DNA of 64,000 nt from the NCBI RefSeq assembly GCF_019048865.1, contig NZ_CP077604.1:682001-746000 (forward strand), given 5' to 3'. This document shows positions 51,057 to 59,865 of this stretch, piece after piece. This DNA is from Aquihabitans sp. G128. Lineage in GTDB: Bacteria > Actinomycetota > Acidimicrobiia > Acidimicrobiales > Iamiaceae. Position 1 is the first letter of the stretch; each line of letters opens with the position of its first letter. The notes below the pieces were generated by a model that was given only the letters and a program-made list of their open reading frames with translations, did no database searches and was not told where the DNA came from. The translations under genes and the position numbers were made by a program.

Positions 51057-51818
51057 TCAGGGACCGGTGGTCGTGGGGCCGGTGCTGTTGGCGCTGCTGT
51101 CGGCGCTGTCGCCGCCCAGGCCGAGGCACTCGCTGGCCTTGTCGATGGGGTCGTCGGCCAGGTCCTCGCCGGTGTAGTCGGCCACGAAGGAGCGCCGGAG
51201 GTTGTCGTCGGTCAGGTACCGGTCGAGGCACGCCAGCTGGGCGGTCGTGGGCTTGGCGCCGCCGAAGCTGGTCAGGGCCTTGGTGAAGGTCTCCTTCAGG
51301 TCCAGGTCGCACTCGGCGAACTGGTCGTAGAGGTCCCCGGCCAGCTCCTCGTCGACCCCGAGCGAGGCGGGGAGGTCCTCGCCGTCGCCCTCGGCGAGCT
51401 GCTTCGGGGTGACGCCGGCGTCGTTCAGGTCGTCGACGCCGATCACGTCCACGAACCGGTCGGCGAGGCAGTCGATCTGGTCCTTGGTGTAGATCTCGGA
51501 GTCGTCCTCGTCGAAGCTGCCGATCATGGCGGTGACGTAGTCGTCGCGGGAGTAGGCGCCGTCATCGCCCCCGCCGCCGCCCGGCTCGGTGGTGGTCGTC
51601 GGGTCGTCGTCGGGATCGGTGGTGGTCGTGACCTGGGGATCGGGGTCGTCCACGTCGGTGGTGGTCGTGGCCCGGGCGGTCGTGGTCGTGGTGGCGTCGT
51701 CGGCGTCGGAGCCACCGCTGGCGCCACAGGCGGCGACCGAGCCGGACAGCAGCAGGAGCATCGCCGCCGCGGTCAGCGCCCGGCGGGCGGGGGTGGGGGT
51801 GCTACGGGGGGTGGGCAC
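51057..51818 (-). CDS. Lipoprotein with Thr-rich linker and four-Cys domain (paralogue 2)
   Basis: A 253-residue predicted lipoprotein. GTG 51818 has GGAAGGA 8 nt upstream. A signal peptide ends SVAAC (Cys30), then a Thr/Asp-rich linker and a Gly-rich bend. The domain matches paralogue 1: SRDDYVTAMIGSFDEDD, Cys in IDCLADR, AECDLDL, LACLDRY and SECLG, with VDVIGVDDLNDAGVTPKQLAEG between. The frame is open further upstream but lacks a better start. Tandem duplication is the simplest reading. Function unknown. Confidence 0.72.
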   Translation of the reverse strand: MPTPRSTPTPARRALTAAAMLLLLSGSVAACGASGGSDADDATTTTTARATTTTDVDDPDPQVTTTTDPDDDPTTTTEPGGGGGDDGAYSRDDYVTAMIGSFDEDDSEIYTKDQIDCLADRFVDVIGVDDLNDAGVTPKQLAEGDGEDLPASLGVDEELAGDLYDQFAECDLDLKETFTKALTSFGGAKPTTAQLACLDRYLTDDNLRRSFVADYTGEDLADDPIDKASECLGLGGDSADSSANSTGPTTTGP

Positions 51819-51946
51819 AGGGGGGGTCCTTCCAGAGGGGCCGTTCGGCGGAGCATCCGACGTCGGGTGGTGGCGAGGGGTTCCCCCGGCGGTGCGGGAC
51901 CAAACGGGGCGGGGTCCCCATCTCGCCCGGGAGGGGCCGGCCTTGG

Positions 51947-51952
51947 TACGGT
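51947..51952 (+). promoter_or_regulatory. -10 element for rpoZ
   Basis: TACGGT, giving a leader of about 34 nt that contains GAGGAAT before the rpoZ ATG. Confidence 0.4.
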
Positions 51953-51991
51953 GGACTGCCCTGCGCAACCGGACGAGGAATCGGATCTCCC

Positions 51992-52312
51992 ATGACCTGG
52001 CAGCACGACACCATGATGAACCCGCCGATCGAGGGCCTCCTCGAGCGGGCCGACTCCAAGTTCCGCCTCGTCACCCTCGGTGCCAAGCGGGCCCGCCAGA
52101 TCAACTCGTACTTCGGCCAGCTCGGTGACGGGCCCGGCCAGCTGGTCCCGCCGCAGGTCACCTCGGTGGCCCGCAAGCCGCTGTCGATCGCCTTCGAGGA
52201 GATCGCCGCCGACAAGATCGAGGCCGTGCAGATCGACCCGGAGGCCCTCGCCGCCGAGGCGCAGGCCGAGGCCGACGCCATCGCCGCTGCGGCCAAGTCG
52301 TCGGGCGAGTAG
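51992..52312 (+). CDS. rpoZ: DNA-directed RNA polymerase omega subunit
   Basis: Helps assemble the beta' subunit. The 106 residues include MMNPPIEGLLERADSKFRLVTLGAKRARQINSY, the conserved omega core, then PPQVTSVARKPLSIAFEEIAADKI, common in actinobacterial omega. The tail is Ala/Glu-rich. Located between the lipoproteins and coaBC. Confidence 0.95.
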   Translation: MTWQHDTMMNPPIEGLLERADSKFRLVTLGAKRARQINSYFGQLGDGPGQLVPPQVTSVARKPLSIAFEEIAADKIEAVQIDPEALAAEAQAEADAIAAAAKSSGE

Positions 52313-52337
52313 CACCACCCACCACCGAGGTCCGCAC

Positions 52338-53546
52338 GTGATCGACGGATCTCGCATCGTCCTCGGCGTCACCGGGGGCATCGCCGCCTACAAGGCGGTC
52401 GAGGTGTGCCGTCGGCTGGTCGACGCCGGCGCGCACGTGGCGCCGGTCATGACCGAAGGGGCGTCGCGCTTCATCGGCGAGACCACCCTGTCGGCCCTGG
52501 CGTCGGAGCCGGTGCAGACCTCGCTCTGGGACGAGGCCAGCCCCATCCCGCACACGCGCCTCGGCCAGGGGGCCGACCTGGTGGTGGTGGCGCCGGCCAC
52601 CGCCCGCCTCCTGGCCGACTACGCCGCCGGCCGCTCCCACGACCTGCTGACGGCCACCCTGCTGGCCACCCGGGCGCCGGTGCTGGTGTGCCCGGCCATG
52701 CACACCGAGATGTGGGAGCACCCGGCGGTCCAGGTCAACCTGGCCACCCTCCGGGCGCGTGGCGTGCACGTCGTCGAGCCCGAGGCGGGGCGCCTGGCCG
52801 GCGGCGACGTGGGCCACGGCCGCCTGGCCGACCCCGCAGCGATCGTGGCGGCCGTCGCCGCCATCCTGACCCCGGCCGACCTCGCGGGGCTGTCGGTGGT
52901 GGTCACCGCAGGCGGCACGCGCGAGCCCATCGACCCGGTGCGCTTCATCGGCAACCGGTCCTCCGGCAAGCAGGGCCACGCCCTCGCGGCGGCGGCCGCC
53001 CGCCGAGGCGCGGCGGTCACGCTCGTCACCACCGTCCCCGGCACCGCGCCCGCGGGCGTGGCGGTGCGGGCGGTCGACACGGCCGACGAGATGCACGCCG
53101 CGGTGGCCGAGCTGGCACCGGCGGCCGACGTCGTGGTGATGGCGGCCGCGGTGGCCGACTTCAAGCCGGTGGCCGTCGCCGGCGACAAGCTGAAGAAGGC
53201 CGACGGCGTGCCCGAGATCCGCCTGGAGCCCACGGTCGACATCCTGGCCGAGCTGGGCGCCGGCAAGGCGCCGGGGCAGACCCTGGTGGGCTTCGCGGCC
53301 GAGACGGCCGACGTCGCCGCCAACGCCCAGAAGAAGCTGGTGGCCAAGCGGGTGGACCTGCTGGTGGCCAACGACGTGTCGGCCCCCGAGGCCGGCTTCG
53401 AGCACGACACCAACGCCGTGGTCATCTACCGGGCCGACGGGAGCTTCCTCGAGGTGCCCCTCGCGAGCAAGGGCGAGGTGGCCGATGCGGTCCTCGACTC
53501 GGTGGTTGCCCACCGCCTACAGTCGTCCGGTTCGTCAAAATCGTAA
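52338..53546 (+). CDS. coaBC: Bifunctional phosphopantothenoylcysteine decarboxylase/synthetase
   Basis: Two steps of coenzyme A synthesis. The CoaC half (VLGVTGGIAAYKAVEVCRRL, VAPATARLLADYAAG, PAMHTEMWEHPAVQVN) has the active His in its TGGI..H context. The CoaB half contains VVVTAGGTREPIDPVRFIGNRSSGKQG, AAAVADFKP, and KLKK. It has 402 residues and starts at GTG. TTCGTCA repeats overlap its 3' end just before metK. Confidence 0.96.
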   Translation: MIDGSRIVLGVTGGIAAYKAVEVCRRLVDAGAHVAPVMTEGASRFIGETTLSALASEPVQTSLWDEASPIPHTRLGQGADLVVVAPATARLLADYAAGRSHDLLTATLLATRAPVLVCPAMHTEMWEHPAVQVNLATLRARGVHVVEPEAGRLAGGDVGHGRLADPAAIVAAVAAILTPADLAGLSVVVTAGGTREPIDPVRFIGNRSSGKQGHALAAAAARRGAAVTLVTTVPGTAPAGVAVRAVDTADEMHAAVAELAPAADVVVMAAAVADFKPVAVAGDKLKKADGVPEIRLEPTVDILAELGAGKAPGQTLVGFAAETADVAANAQKKLVAKRVDLLVANDVSAPEAGFEHDTNAVVIYRADGSFLEVPLASKGEVADAVLDSVVAHRLQSSGSSKS

Positions 53547-53583
53547 TACCTGACCAGATTCGTCAACTATGAACCGTTCGTCA
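53531..53583 (+). repeat. Three TTCGTCA direct repeats upstream of metK
   Basis: TTCGTCA at 53531-53537, 53559-53565 and 53577-53583, in an unusually AT-rich stretch for this window. The first overlaps the end of coaBC and the third lies 17 nt before the metK GTG. A possible operator for metK; no regulator is identified and no SAM riboswitch fold is visible. Confidence 0.45.
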
Positions 53584-53600
53584 GAACGAAGGAGTGCCCT

Positions 53601-54794
53601 GTGACCCGCTGGACCTTCACCTCGGAGTCGGTGACCGAAGGCCATCCCGACAAGATGGCCGACCAGATCTCCGACGCGGTGCTCGACGCCATCCTGGCCC
53701 AGGACCCGGCGGCCCGCGTGGCCTGCGAGACGCTCATCACCACCGGCCTGGTGGTCGTGGCCGGCGAGATCACCACCAGCGCCTACGTCGACTTCCCGGC
53801 CATCGTGCGCGGCACGGTCAACGGCATCGGCTTCGACAACGGCAACGTCGGCTTCGACGGCAACACCTGCGGCGTCATCACTTCCATCGACGGCCAGTCG
53901 CCCGACATCGCCCAGGGCGTGGACACGGCCTTCGAGACCCGGACCGGCTCCGCCGGGGAGGACGAGCTAAACAGCCAGGGCGCCGGCGACCAGGGCATGA
54001 TGTTCGGCTACGCCTGCAACGAGACCGACGATCTCATGCCGATGCCGATCTGGCTGGCGCACAAGCTCTCAGCCCGCCTCGCCGAGGTCCGCAAGGCCGG
54101 GATCCTCCCGTACCTCCGCCCCGACGGCAAGACCCAGGTCACCTTCGACTACGAGGGCAACACGCCCGTCGCCCTGAAGACCGTGCTGATCTCCACCCAG
54201 CACAACCCGGGCATCGATGCCGAGACCACCATCAAGCCCGACCTGATCGAGCACGTCATCCGCCCGTCGCTGCCGGCGCAGTTCGCCGACGACGACTTCG
54301 AGGTGTACGTCAACCCCACCGGCAACTTCGTGCTGGGCGGGCCCCACGCCGACGTCGGCCTCACCGGCCGCAAGATCATCGTCGACACCTACGGCGGCAT
54401 GGCCCGCCACGGCGGCGGCGCCTTCTCCGGCAAGGACCCGTCGAAGGTCGACCGCTCGGCCGCCTACGCCGGCCGCTGGGTGGCCAAGAACCTGGTCGCC
54501 TCCGGTGCGGCCGACCGGGCCGAGGTCCAGGTCGCCTACGCCATCGGCGTGGCGCACCCGGTCTCGCTGCTGGTGGAGACCTTCGGCACCGCCAAGGTCG
54601 AGGAGTCGAAGATCGTCGACGCCGTCAACCAGGTGTTCGACCTCCGCCCCGGCGCCATCCTCCGCGACCTCGACCTGCGTCGCCCGATCTACCAGAAGAC
54701 GGCGGCGTACGGTCACTTCGGCCGCAACGACCCCGACTTCACCTGGGAGCACACCACCCGGGCCGACGACCTGAAGTCGGCCCTCGGCCTCTGA
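53601..54794 (+). CDS. metK: S-adenosylmethionine synthetase
   Basis: Makes SAM from methionine and ATP. The 397-residue protein has [53 protein letters not shown] and [18 protein letters not shown], all family signatures. GGAG lies 6 nt before the GTG. SAM also feeds QueA and the methyltransferases in the window. Followed by a strong hairpin. Confidence 0.97.
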   Translation: MTRWTFTSESVTEGHPDKMADQISDAVLDAILAQDPAARVACETLITTGLVVVAGEITTSAYVDFPAIVRGTVNGIGFDNGNVGFDGNTCGVITSIDGQSPDIAQGVDTAFETRTGSAGEDELNSQGAGDQGMMFGYACNETDDLMPMPIWLAHKLSARLAEVRKAGILPYLRPDGKTQVTFDYEGNTPVALKTVLISTQHNPGIDAETTIKPDLIEHVIRPSLPAQFADDDFEVYVNPTGNFVLGGPHADVGLTGRKIIVDTYGGMARHGGGAFSGKDPSKVDRSAAYAGRWVAKNLVASGAADRAEVQVAYAIGVAHPVSLLVETFGTAKVEESKIVDAVNQVFDLRPGAILRDLDLRRPIYQKTAAYGHFGRNDPDFTWEHTTRADDLKSALGL

Positions 54795-54811
54795 GCCCAG
54801 CCGGCACGACC

Positions 54812-54843
54812 ACGAGGGGACGGGCTCCGGCCCGTCCCCTCGT
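54812..54843 (+). terminator. Hairpin terminator after metK
   Basis: A perfect 14-bp stem (ACGAGGGGACGGGC and its complement) with a TCCG tetraloop, of the stable UNCG class. It has little T-tract, as is typical of hairpin terminators in GC-rich actinobacteria. Confidence 0.65.
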
Positions 54844-54878
54844 CGCGTCCGGGCCCGGCCACGCGCGAGGGTGACCCG

Positions 54879-56774
54879 GTGAGCGAGGACGCCCAGCAGA
54901 CGATCCTGGGGCTGGACCTCGGCCCGGCGGCACCCGCCCCGGCCGCAGCCCGGACGGCGGCCGAGCCGGCAGATCCCGCACCCGACGGGCGCCGGATCGT
55001 ACGCGTGCTCCCGGACGTCGTCGGCATCGACAAGGAGTTCGACTACCTCGTGCCCGAGGGCGTCGTGGTCCACGAGGGCGACGTCGTGCGCATCCAGCTG
55101 GGGCCCCGGCGCGTCGGCGGCTGGATCACGGCCCTGGACGTGACGGCCACGCCGGGGGTCGCCCTGGTGCCGCTGGCCAAGGTGTCCGGTCGGGGACCGG
55201 CCCCCGAGCTGGTGGCGCTGGCCTCCTGGGCCGCGTGGCGCTGGGCCGGCCGGCGGCCCCACTTCCTGCGCACGGCCTCGCCCGGCGCCGTCGTGCGGGC
55301 GCTGCCGCCGGCCATCGCCGCGCCCGCGGCGGCGCCTGAGGCGGCGGTCGAGCCGACGGTCGCCACCGCGCTCGGGCACCCGCGCGCGGTGCTGCGGCTG
55401 GCTCCCGGGATCGACCGGTACCCGCTGGTGCTGGCCGCCGCCCGGCAGCCGAGCCCCGTCGAGGGCGGTCGAACCCTGGTGCTGTGCCCGTCGGTGGCCG
55501 AGGCGCAGGCGCTGGGCCGCCGCCTCCGGCGCGACGGCGTGCCCACCGCGGTGGTCGCCGGAGAGGGCACCGGCACCGCCGGCGCAGGGGAGTGGGCCCG
55601 GGCCCAGGTCGGCGCCACCGTGGTCGGCGCCCGCGCCGCGGCGTGGGCGCCGCTGGCCCGCCTCGGCCGCGTGGTGGTGCTCGACGAGCACGACGAGGCC
55701 TACCAGGGCGAATCCGCGCCCACCTGGAACGCCAGGGACGTCGCCATCGAGCGGGCGGCGCGGGCTGGGGCCAGCTGCCTCCTCGTCTCGCCGACGCCCT
55801 CGCTCGAGGCGCTGGCCTGGGGCGAGCTGGTGGCGGCGCCGCGGCACCAGGAGCGTGCCGGGTGGCCCCGCGTGGAGGTGGTCGACCAGCGCGACCTGGA
55901 CCCCTCGCTCGGGCCGCTCTTCTCCCCGGCGCTGGTGGCGCTGGTGCGCGGCGAGGGCCGGGTGCTCAGCATCCTCAACCGCACCGGCCGGGCCCGGCTG
56001 CTGGCGTGCGCAGCCTGCTCGACCCTGGCGCGCTGCGAGGTGTGCGACGCCGCGGTGTCGCTGGTGGAGGACGAGGGCACCGCCCCCCACTTCGCCTGCG
56101 GTCGCTGCGGGGCCGAGCGGCCCATGGTGTGCACCGCCTGCGGCGGCGCCCGGTTCAAGAACCTGCGCCTCGGGGTGAGCCGGGCCCGCGAGGAGCTCGA
56201 GGTGCTCGCCGGAGAACCGGTGGTGGAGGTCACCGGCGCCACCGCGCTCGACGACCCGGAGGTCGGCTCGGCCCGGCTCCTGATCGGCACCGAGGCGCTG
56301 CTGCACCGCATCGGCCGGGCCGACGCGGTGGCCTTCCTCGACTTCGACCAGGAGCTGCTGGCCCTGCGCTACCGGGCGGGGGAGCAGGCCCTCGGGTTGC
56401 TGGCCCGGGCGGCCCGCACCGTGACGCGCAGCACCGGGGAGCGAGGGCGGGTCCTCGTCCAGACCCGGACGCCCGACCACCCCGCCGTGCTGGCCGCAGT
56501 GCACGCCGATCCGGCTCGCCTCACCGACGGCGAGGCCGACCTCCGCAGGGCCCTGTCGCTGCCCCCGGCCGCCGCCCTCGCCCTGGTGTCTGGCGAGGCG
56601 TCAGCGGCCTTCGTCGCCGCCTTCGGGACGCACGACGGCTTGCGCGTGCAGGGGCCGGTCGACGGCACCTGGCGGATCGTCGCTCCCGGGCACCGCCTGC
56701 TGTGCGGCGCGCTGGCGGCGACCCCCCGTCCGCCCGGTCGCCTCCGCATCGAGGTCGATCCGCTGCGCAGCTGA
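54879..56774 (+). CDS. priA: Primosomal protein N' (PriA), apparently without helicase motifs
   Basis: PriA restarts stalled replication. The 631 residues have the N-terminal DNA-binding fold (VVGIDKEFDYLVPEG, VRIQLGPRRVGGW), a zinc region of eight Cys (CAACSTLARCEVC, CGRCGAERPMVCTACGG) and the late LIGTEALLH and DFDQELLALRYRAGEQAL. Where Walker A (GxTGSGKT) should be there is instead RLAPGIDRYPLVL, and DEEHD is reduced to DEHDEAY. Loss of ATPase motifs is known for actinobacterial PriA, so this is probably a structural form. Its last 174 nt overlap the convergent desaturase frame. Confidence 0.9.
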   Translation: MSEDAQQTILGLDLGPAAPAPAAARTAAEPADPAPDGRRIVRVLPDVVGIDKEFDYLVPEGVVVHEGDVVRIQLGPRRVGGWITALDVTATPGVALVPLAKVSGRGPAPELVALASWAAWRWAGRRPHFLRTASPGAVVRALPPAIAAPAAAPEAAVEPTVATALGHPRAVLRLAPGIDRYPLVLAAARQPSPVEGGRTLVLCPSVAEAQALGRRLRRDGVPTAVVAGEGTGTAGAGEWARAQVGATVVGARAAAWAPLARLGRVVVLDEHDEAYQGESAPTWNARDVAIERAARAGASCLLVSPTPSLEALAWGELVAAPRHQERAGWPRVEVVDQRDLDPSLGPLFSPALVALVRGEGRVLSILNRTGRARLLACAACSTLARCEVCDAAVSLVEDEGTAPHFACGRCGAERPMVCTACGGARFKNLRLGVSRAREELEVLAGEPVVEVTGATALDDPEVGSARLLIGTEALLHRIGRADAVAFLDFDQELLALRYRAGEQALGLLARAARTVTRSTGERGRVLVQTRTPDHPAVLAAVHADPARLTDGEADLRRALSLPPAAALALVSGEASAAFVAAFGTHDGLRVQGPVDGTWRIVAPGHRLLCGALAATPRPPGRLRIEVDPLRS

Positions 56775-57680
56775 GGCCTCCGGGCCCGGCGACGTCCACG
56801 GCGCCGCCAGCTGGGCGAGGTAGCCGCTCGGGGGCACGTAGCCGTCGCAGCCGTAGGTCCCGGGCCAGCCCTCAGGGCGGAGGTGCGTGCCGAAGGCGAG
56901 GTCCACCAGCGGCAGCTGGCCTGCGTAGTTGCGGTTCCAGGTCCCCGGGTCGTCCGAGTGGTGCCAGTGGTGGAAGTGCGGCGACGCGACCAGCCACTCG
57001 AGCGGGCCGAGGCGGAGGTCGACGTTGGCGTGCACGAGCAGGCCCTGGATGCGCTTGAGCGCGAAGTGCGCCACGACGGTCGGCACGGCGAAGCCCATGG
57101 CCAGCACGGGCAGGGCGACCGCCGCGCGGGCGAAGACCTGATCGAGGGGGTGGCGGCGGTTGGGCGAGAGCCAATCCAGGGAGGGCGAGCTGTGGTGGAC
57201 CCGGTGGAAGCGCCACAGCAGGGGGACCTCGTGGCTGAGGCGGTGGCCCCAGTACCCGGCCACCTCGGCGAAGACCAGGGACTCGACCCAGACGAGCCAC
57301 GCGGGTTGGGCCCGCACCGCCTCCGGCACCGCGGAGGGCAGCACCAGGTGGACCGCGGGCAGCAGCACCCACAGCGCCGCCACCAGGCCGGCGGCGGCCA
57401 GGACCTCGTCGGCCACGAAGTGCACGGCGTCGGTGCCTGTGCCGGATCGGGCGACGGCCGGGGGCTGGGCGTGGAGGGGCCGGGCCCGCTCGACGACGGT
57501 GAACACGGCACCGAGCACGACCAGCGCCACCGCGACGTCGGGTCGCAGCACGCACGCAGCGGCGAACGTGGCCAGCCCGGCTGCTCGGAGCGCCCACCAC
57601 CGCCGGCCCCGGCCGGCTGCTGCGGCCCGCTCGCCGGCCAGCCGAGCCTGCACCTGCTCCCGCATCGTCGCTGTCCCCAC
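56601..57680 (-). CDS. Sterol desaturase/fatty acid hydroxylase family membrane protein
   Basis: A 359-codon frame. The core has several membrane helices and the three di-iron His clusters: GHRLSHEVPLLWRFHRVHH, LLVHANVD and SPHFHHWHH. Members hydroxylate or desaturate sterols, carotenoids or lipids. The true domain ends near residue 300. The frame then continues 174 nt into the antisense of priA before a stop, so the C-terminal tail is doubtful. I prefer GTG 57680 (GGAG 6 nt upstream) over ATG 57665. The frame is also open upstream on this strand, all the way to the TrmH gene. Confidence 0.78.
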   Translation of the reverse strand: MGTATMREQVQARLAGERAAAAGRGRRWWALRAAGLATFAAACVLRPDVAVALVVLGAVFTVVERARPLHAQPPAVARSGTGTDAVHFVADEVLAAAGLVAALWVLLPAVHLVLPSAVPEAVRAQPAWLVWVESLVFAEVAGYWGHRLSHEVPLLWRFHRVHHSSPSLDWLSPNRRHPLDQVFARAAVALPVLAMGFAVPTVVAHFALKRIQGLLVHANVDLRLGPLEWLVASPHFHHWHHSDDPGTWNRNYAGQLPLVDLAFGTHLRPEGWPGTYGCDGYVPPSGYLAQLAAPWTSPGPEASAAQRIDLDAEATGRTGGRRQRAAQQAVPGSDDPPGAVDRPLHAQAVVRPEGGDEGR

Positions 57681-57785
57681 GTCCCGCTCCGTCCTCGCCC
57701 GACCGCACCCGACCACCCTCCGACGACCGCCGCCCGATGGGGCGTTCCCTCGAAAACGCAGCCGGGGGCGCCCGGGCGTCCGGCC

Positions 57786-57791
57786 TACGGT
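57786..57791 (+). promoter_or_regulatory. -10 element for phzF
   Basis: TACGGT, then the 6-nt spacer CGGCCG, then ATG 57798. No ribosome site; leaderless start likely. Confidence 0.5.
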
Positions 57792-57797
57792 CGGCCG

Positions 57798-58607
57798 ATG
57801 CCCGTGCCGCTCACCATCGTCGACTCGTTCACCGACCAGCCCTTCGCCGGCAACCCGGCGGGGGTGTGCCTGCTCGCCGAGGCCGCCCCTGACCGCTGGA
57901 TGCAGGCCGTGGCGGCCGAGGTGAACCTGGCCGAGACGGCGTTCCTGGTGCCCCGCCCCGACGGCGACCACGACCTCCGCTGGTTCACGCCCACCGTCGA
58001 GGTGCCGCTGTGCGGGCACGCCACCCTGGCCAGCGCCCACGTGCTCGGCGGGTCCGGCCGCTTCCACACCCGCAGCGGGCTGCTCACCTGCGCCCCGGCC
58101 GGCGACGGTGGCATCGCCATGGACCTCCCCGCCAACCCGGTCACCGCCGGCCCGGACGAGGAGGCTCCCGCCTGGGCGGCGCGCCTGGGGCTGGCGGCCG
58201 ACCGGGTGGCGGCGGTGGCCCACGGCGGCGACGACTGGGTGCTGGTGCAGGCGGTCGACGCCGCCGCCGTCCGCGCCGCGGTCGCGGACCAGGCGGCGAT
58301 CCTCGCCGCGACCTCCCACGCCGTCGTGGTGGTGGCCGACACCTCGGCCGACCCGGGCGAGCCCGCCGATTCGGTGTGCCGGGTCTTCGCGCCCGGATCG
58401 GGGATCGCCGAGGACCCCGTCACCGGGGCGGCCCACTGCGTGGTCGGCCCGTGGTTGGCGGCCCGGACGGGTCGGACGCGCTTCGTCGGGCACCAGGCCT
58501 CGCGACGGGGCGGGACCGTGGGGATGGAGGTCCGAGGCGACCGGGTGGTGGTCTCGGGCCACGCCACCACGGTGTCGGTGGGCGAGCTGCTGGTCGATCC
58601 GAGCTGA
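57798..58607 (+). CDS. PhzF-family isomerase/epimerase
   Basis: A 269-residue protein of the diaminopimelate-epimerase fold. It has VDSFTDQPFAGNPAGVCLLAE, LAETAFLVP with the conserved Glu, RWFTPTVEVPLCGHATLASAH and the late GIAEDPVTGAAHC. PhzF acts in phenazine synthesis, but most relatives are of unknown function, and no phenazine genes are here. It is a lone plus-strand gene among minus-strand neighbours. Confidence 0.9.
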   Translation: MPVPLTIVDSFTDQPFAGNPAGVCLLAEAAPDRWMQAVAAEVNLAETAFLVPRPDGDHDLRWFTPTVEVPLCGHATLASAHVLGGSGRFHTRSGLLTCAPAGDGGIAMDLPANPVTAGPDEEAPAWAARLGLAADRVAAVAHGGDDWVLVQAVDAAAVRAAVADQAAILAATSHAVVVVADTSADPGEPADSVCRVFAPGSGIAEDPVTGAAHCVVGPWLAARTGRTRFVGHQASRRGGTVGMEVRGDRVVVSGHATTVSVGELLVDPS

Positions 58608-59177
58608 GCAGCCGCAGGCCGGGCCGGCCACGCGGGCGTCGGCGCGCCAGGCGCTGGGCCAGGCCTGCCGACGGGCTTCGTAGAGGGCGATGCTGGCCGC
58701 GGTGGCCACGTTGAGCGACCCGATGCGACCCAGCTGGGGGATGAACGCCAGCGCGTCGGCGCCGGCCAGCACGGCAGCGGAGAGGCCCCGGTCCTCGTGG
58801 CCCAGGGCCAGGCAGACGGCGCCGGTGAGGTCGACCTGGTGGATGGGCGTCGCCCCGTCGGCCAGCTCGACGCCGACCACCCGGTAGCCTGCCGCCCTCG
58901 CCGCCGCCAGGGCGTCGGCCGGCTCCTCGACGTGGTGGAAGGTCAGGAAGCGCTGCGAGCCGAGGGCCGTCTTCTGCGTGCCGGGCAGCGTCTCGAGCGC
59001 CGTCTGCCCGGAGATCCAGACGTCGTCGACCCGCAGGGCCGCCGCGGTGCGCAGGATGGAGCCCACGTTGTAGGGCGTGGCCACGGAGTCGAGCAGGAGC
59101 CCGAGCTTGCCGGGGGCCTGGCGCCGCCACTCGCGGTGGAGCCGCTTGAGCTCGGTGCTGCCCAGGGAGCGGCTCAC
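58608..59177 (-). CDS. SpoU/TrmH-family RNA 2'-O-methyltransferase (end not defined)
   Basis: A SPOUT methyltransferase. From GTG 59177 it shows TELKRLHREWRRQAPGKLGLLLDSV, the motif 1 region ATPYNVGSILRTAAAL, ALGHEDRGLS (motif 2) and IPQLGRIGSLNVATAASIALYE (motif 3), so the domain is complete by about 58665. No stop follows in this frame. It stays open through the antisense of phzF and the desaturase gene to 56601. The end given is where phzF stops and is only nominal. The start overlaps the preceding methyltransferase stop (GTGA). The target is a tRNA or rRNA ribose, not known here. Confidence 0.75.
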
Positions 59178-59848
59178 GGTGCGACCTCGTCTTCGGGGGT
59201 GGGGGCGGCGGGGGCCGCCGTGGTGGCGCGGGCGGCGACGCCCAGGATGCGGTAGCCAGCTCGCGACGCCCGGCGCTCGGTGGGCCAACCCTCGGCCACG
59301 AGCCACCGCACCAGCGAATCGGCGCCGAGGTGCTTCTGCACGACGAGCGCCGCGGTGCCCGTCTCGGGCCGCAGGCGATCGAGCCACGTGCGCAGCAGGT
59401 CGTGGAGGGCGGCCTTGCCCACCCGGATGGGCGGGTTCGACCAGAGCTGGTCCACCACCAGGTCGGCGGGCACGGCCTCGGGCGCCACGACCCGCACGCG
59501 ATCGCCCACGCCGTTCGCCTCGGCGTTGAGGCGGCAGAGGTCGCGGGCCCGCTCGTTGACGTCGACGGCCCAGACCACGGCGTCCGGGGCCCGCAGGGCG
59601 AGCGACACGGCGATGGGCCCGTAGCCGCACCCGACGTCGGCGAGCACCGGTCCCGTGGCCGGCGGGCCCTCGCTGAGCAGGGCGCGCGTGCCGTCGTCGA
59701 CCTTGTCCGCCGAGAAGACCCCGACATCGGTGACCAGCGGGATCAGGCGGCCCTCGGGCAGCACCAGCTCGACGGCCCGGCGGTCCGACGCCCGGCTGGG
59801 CGACGCCGAGAAGTAGTGGTCGCTGGGGTCGGGCTGCGGTGGCGGCAC
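59174..59848 (-). CDS. RsmC/YbxB-like methyltransferase
   Basis: A 224-residue SAM-dependent methyltransferase, likely for a ribosomal RNA guanine. It has DHYFSASPSRASDRR at the start, VGVFSADKVDDGTRALL, the SAM-binding VLADVGCGYGPIAVSLAL, VDVNERARDLCRLNAEANGV and the catalytic NPPIRVGK (NPP motif). GTG 59848 is chosen because TACCGT ends 7 nt upstream. Divergent from def with overlapping -10 elements, and coupled to the TrmH gene downstream. Confidence 0.85.
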   Translation of the reverse strand: MPPPQPDPSDHYFSASPSRASDRRAVELVLPEGRLIPLVTDVGVFSADKVDDGTRALLSEGPPATGPVLADVGCGYGPIAVSLALRAPDAVVWAVDVNERARDLCRLNAEANGVGDRVRVVAPEAVPADLVVDQLWSNPPIRVGKAALHDLLRTWLDRLRPETGTAALVVQKHLGADSLVRWLVAEGWPTERRASRAGYRILGVAARATTAAPAAPTPEDEVAP

Positions 59849-59855
59849 CGTGGCG

Positions 59856-59865
59856 ACGGTAGCCT
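59856..59865. promoter_or_regulatory. Overlapping divergent -10 elements (def and methyltransferase)
   Basis: ACGGTAGCCT contains TAGCCT on the plus strand (59860-59865) and TACCGT on the minus strand (59861-59856). They share the TA pair. Each is exactly 7 nt from its start codon (ATG 59873 plus, GTG 59848 minus). Both transcripts would be leaderless, and the two polymerases cannot bind at once. Confidence 0.6.

Noticed and set aside
53547-53600. SAM riboswitch upstream of metK
   Set aside because: The gap is only 54 nt and shows none of the conserved SAM riboswitch stems. Only direct repeats are seen.
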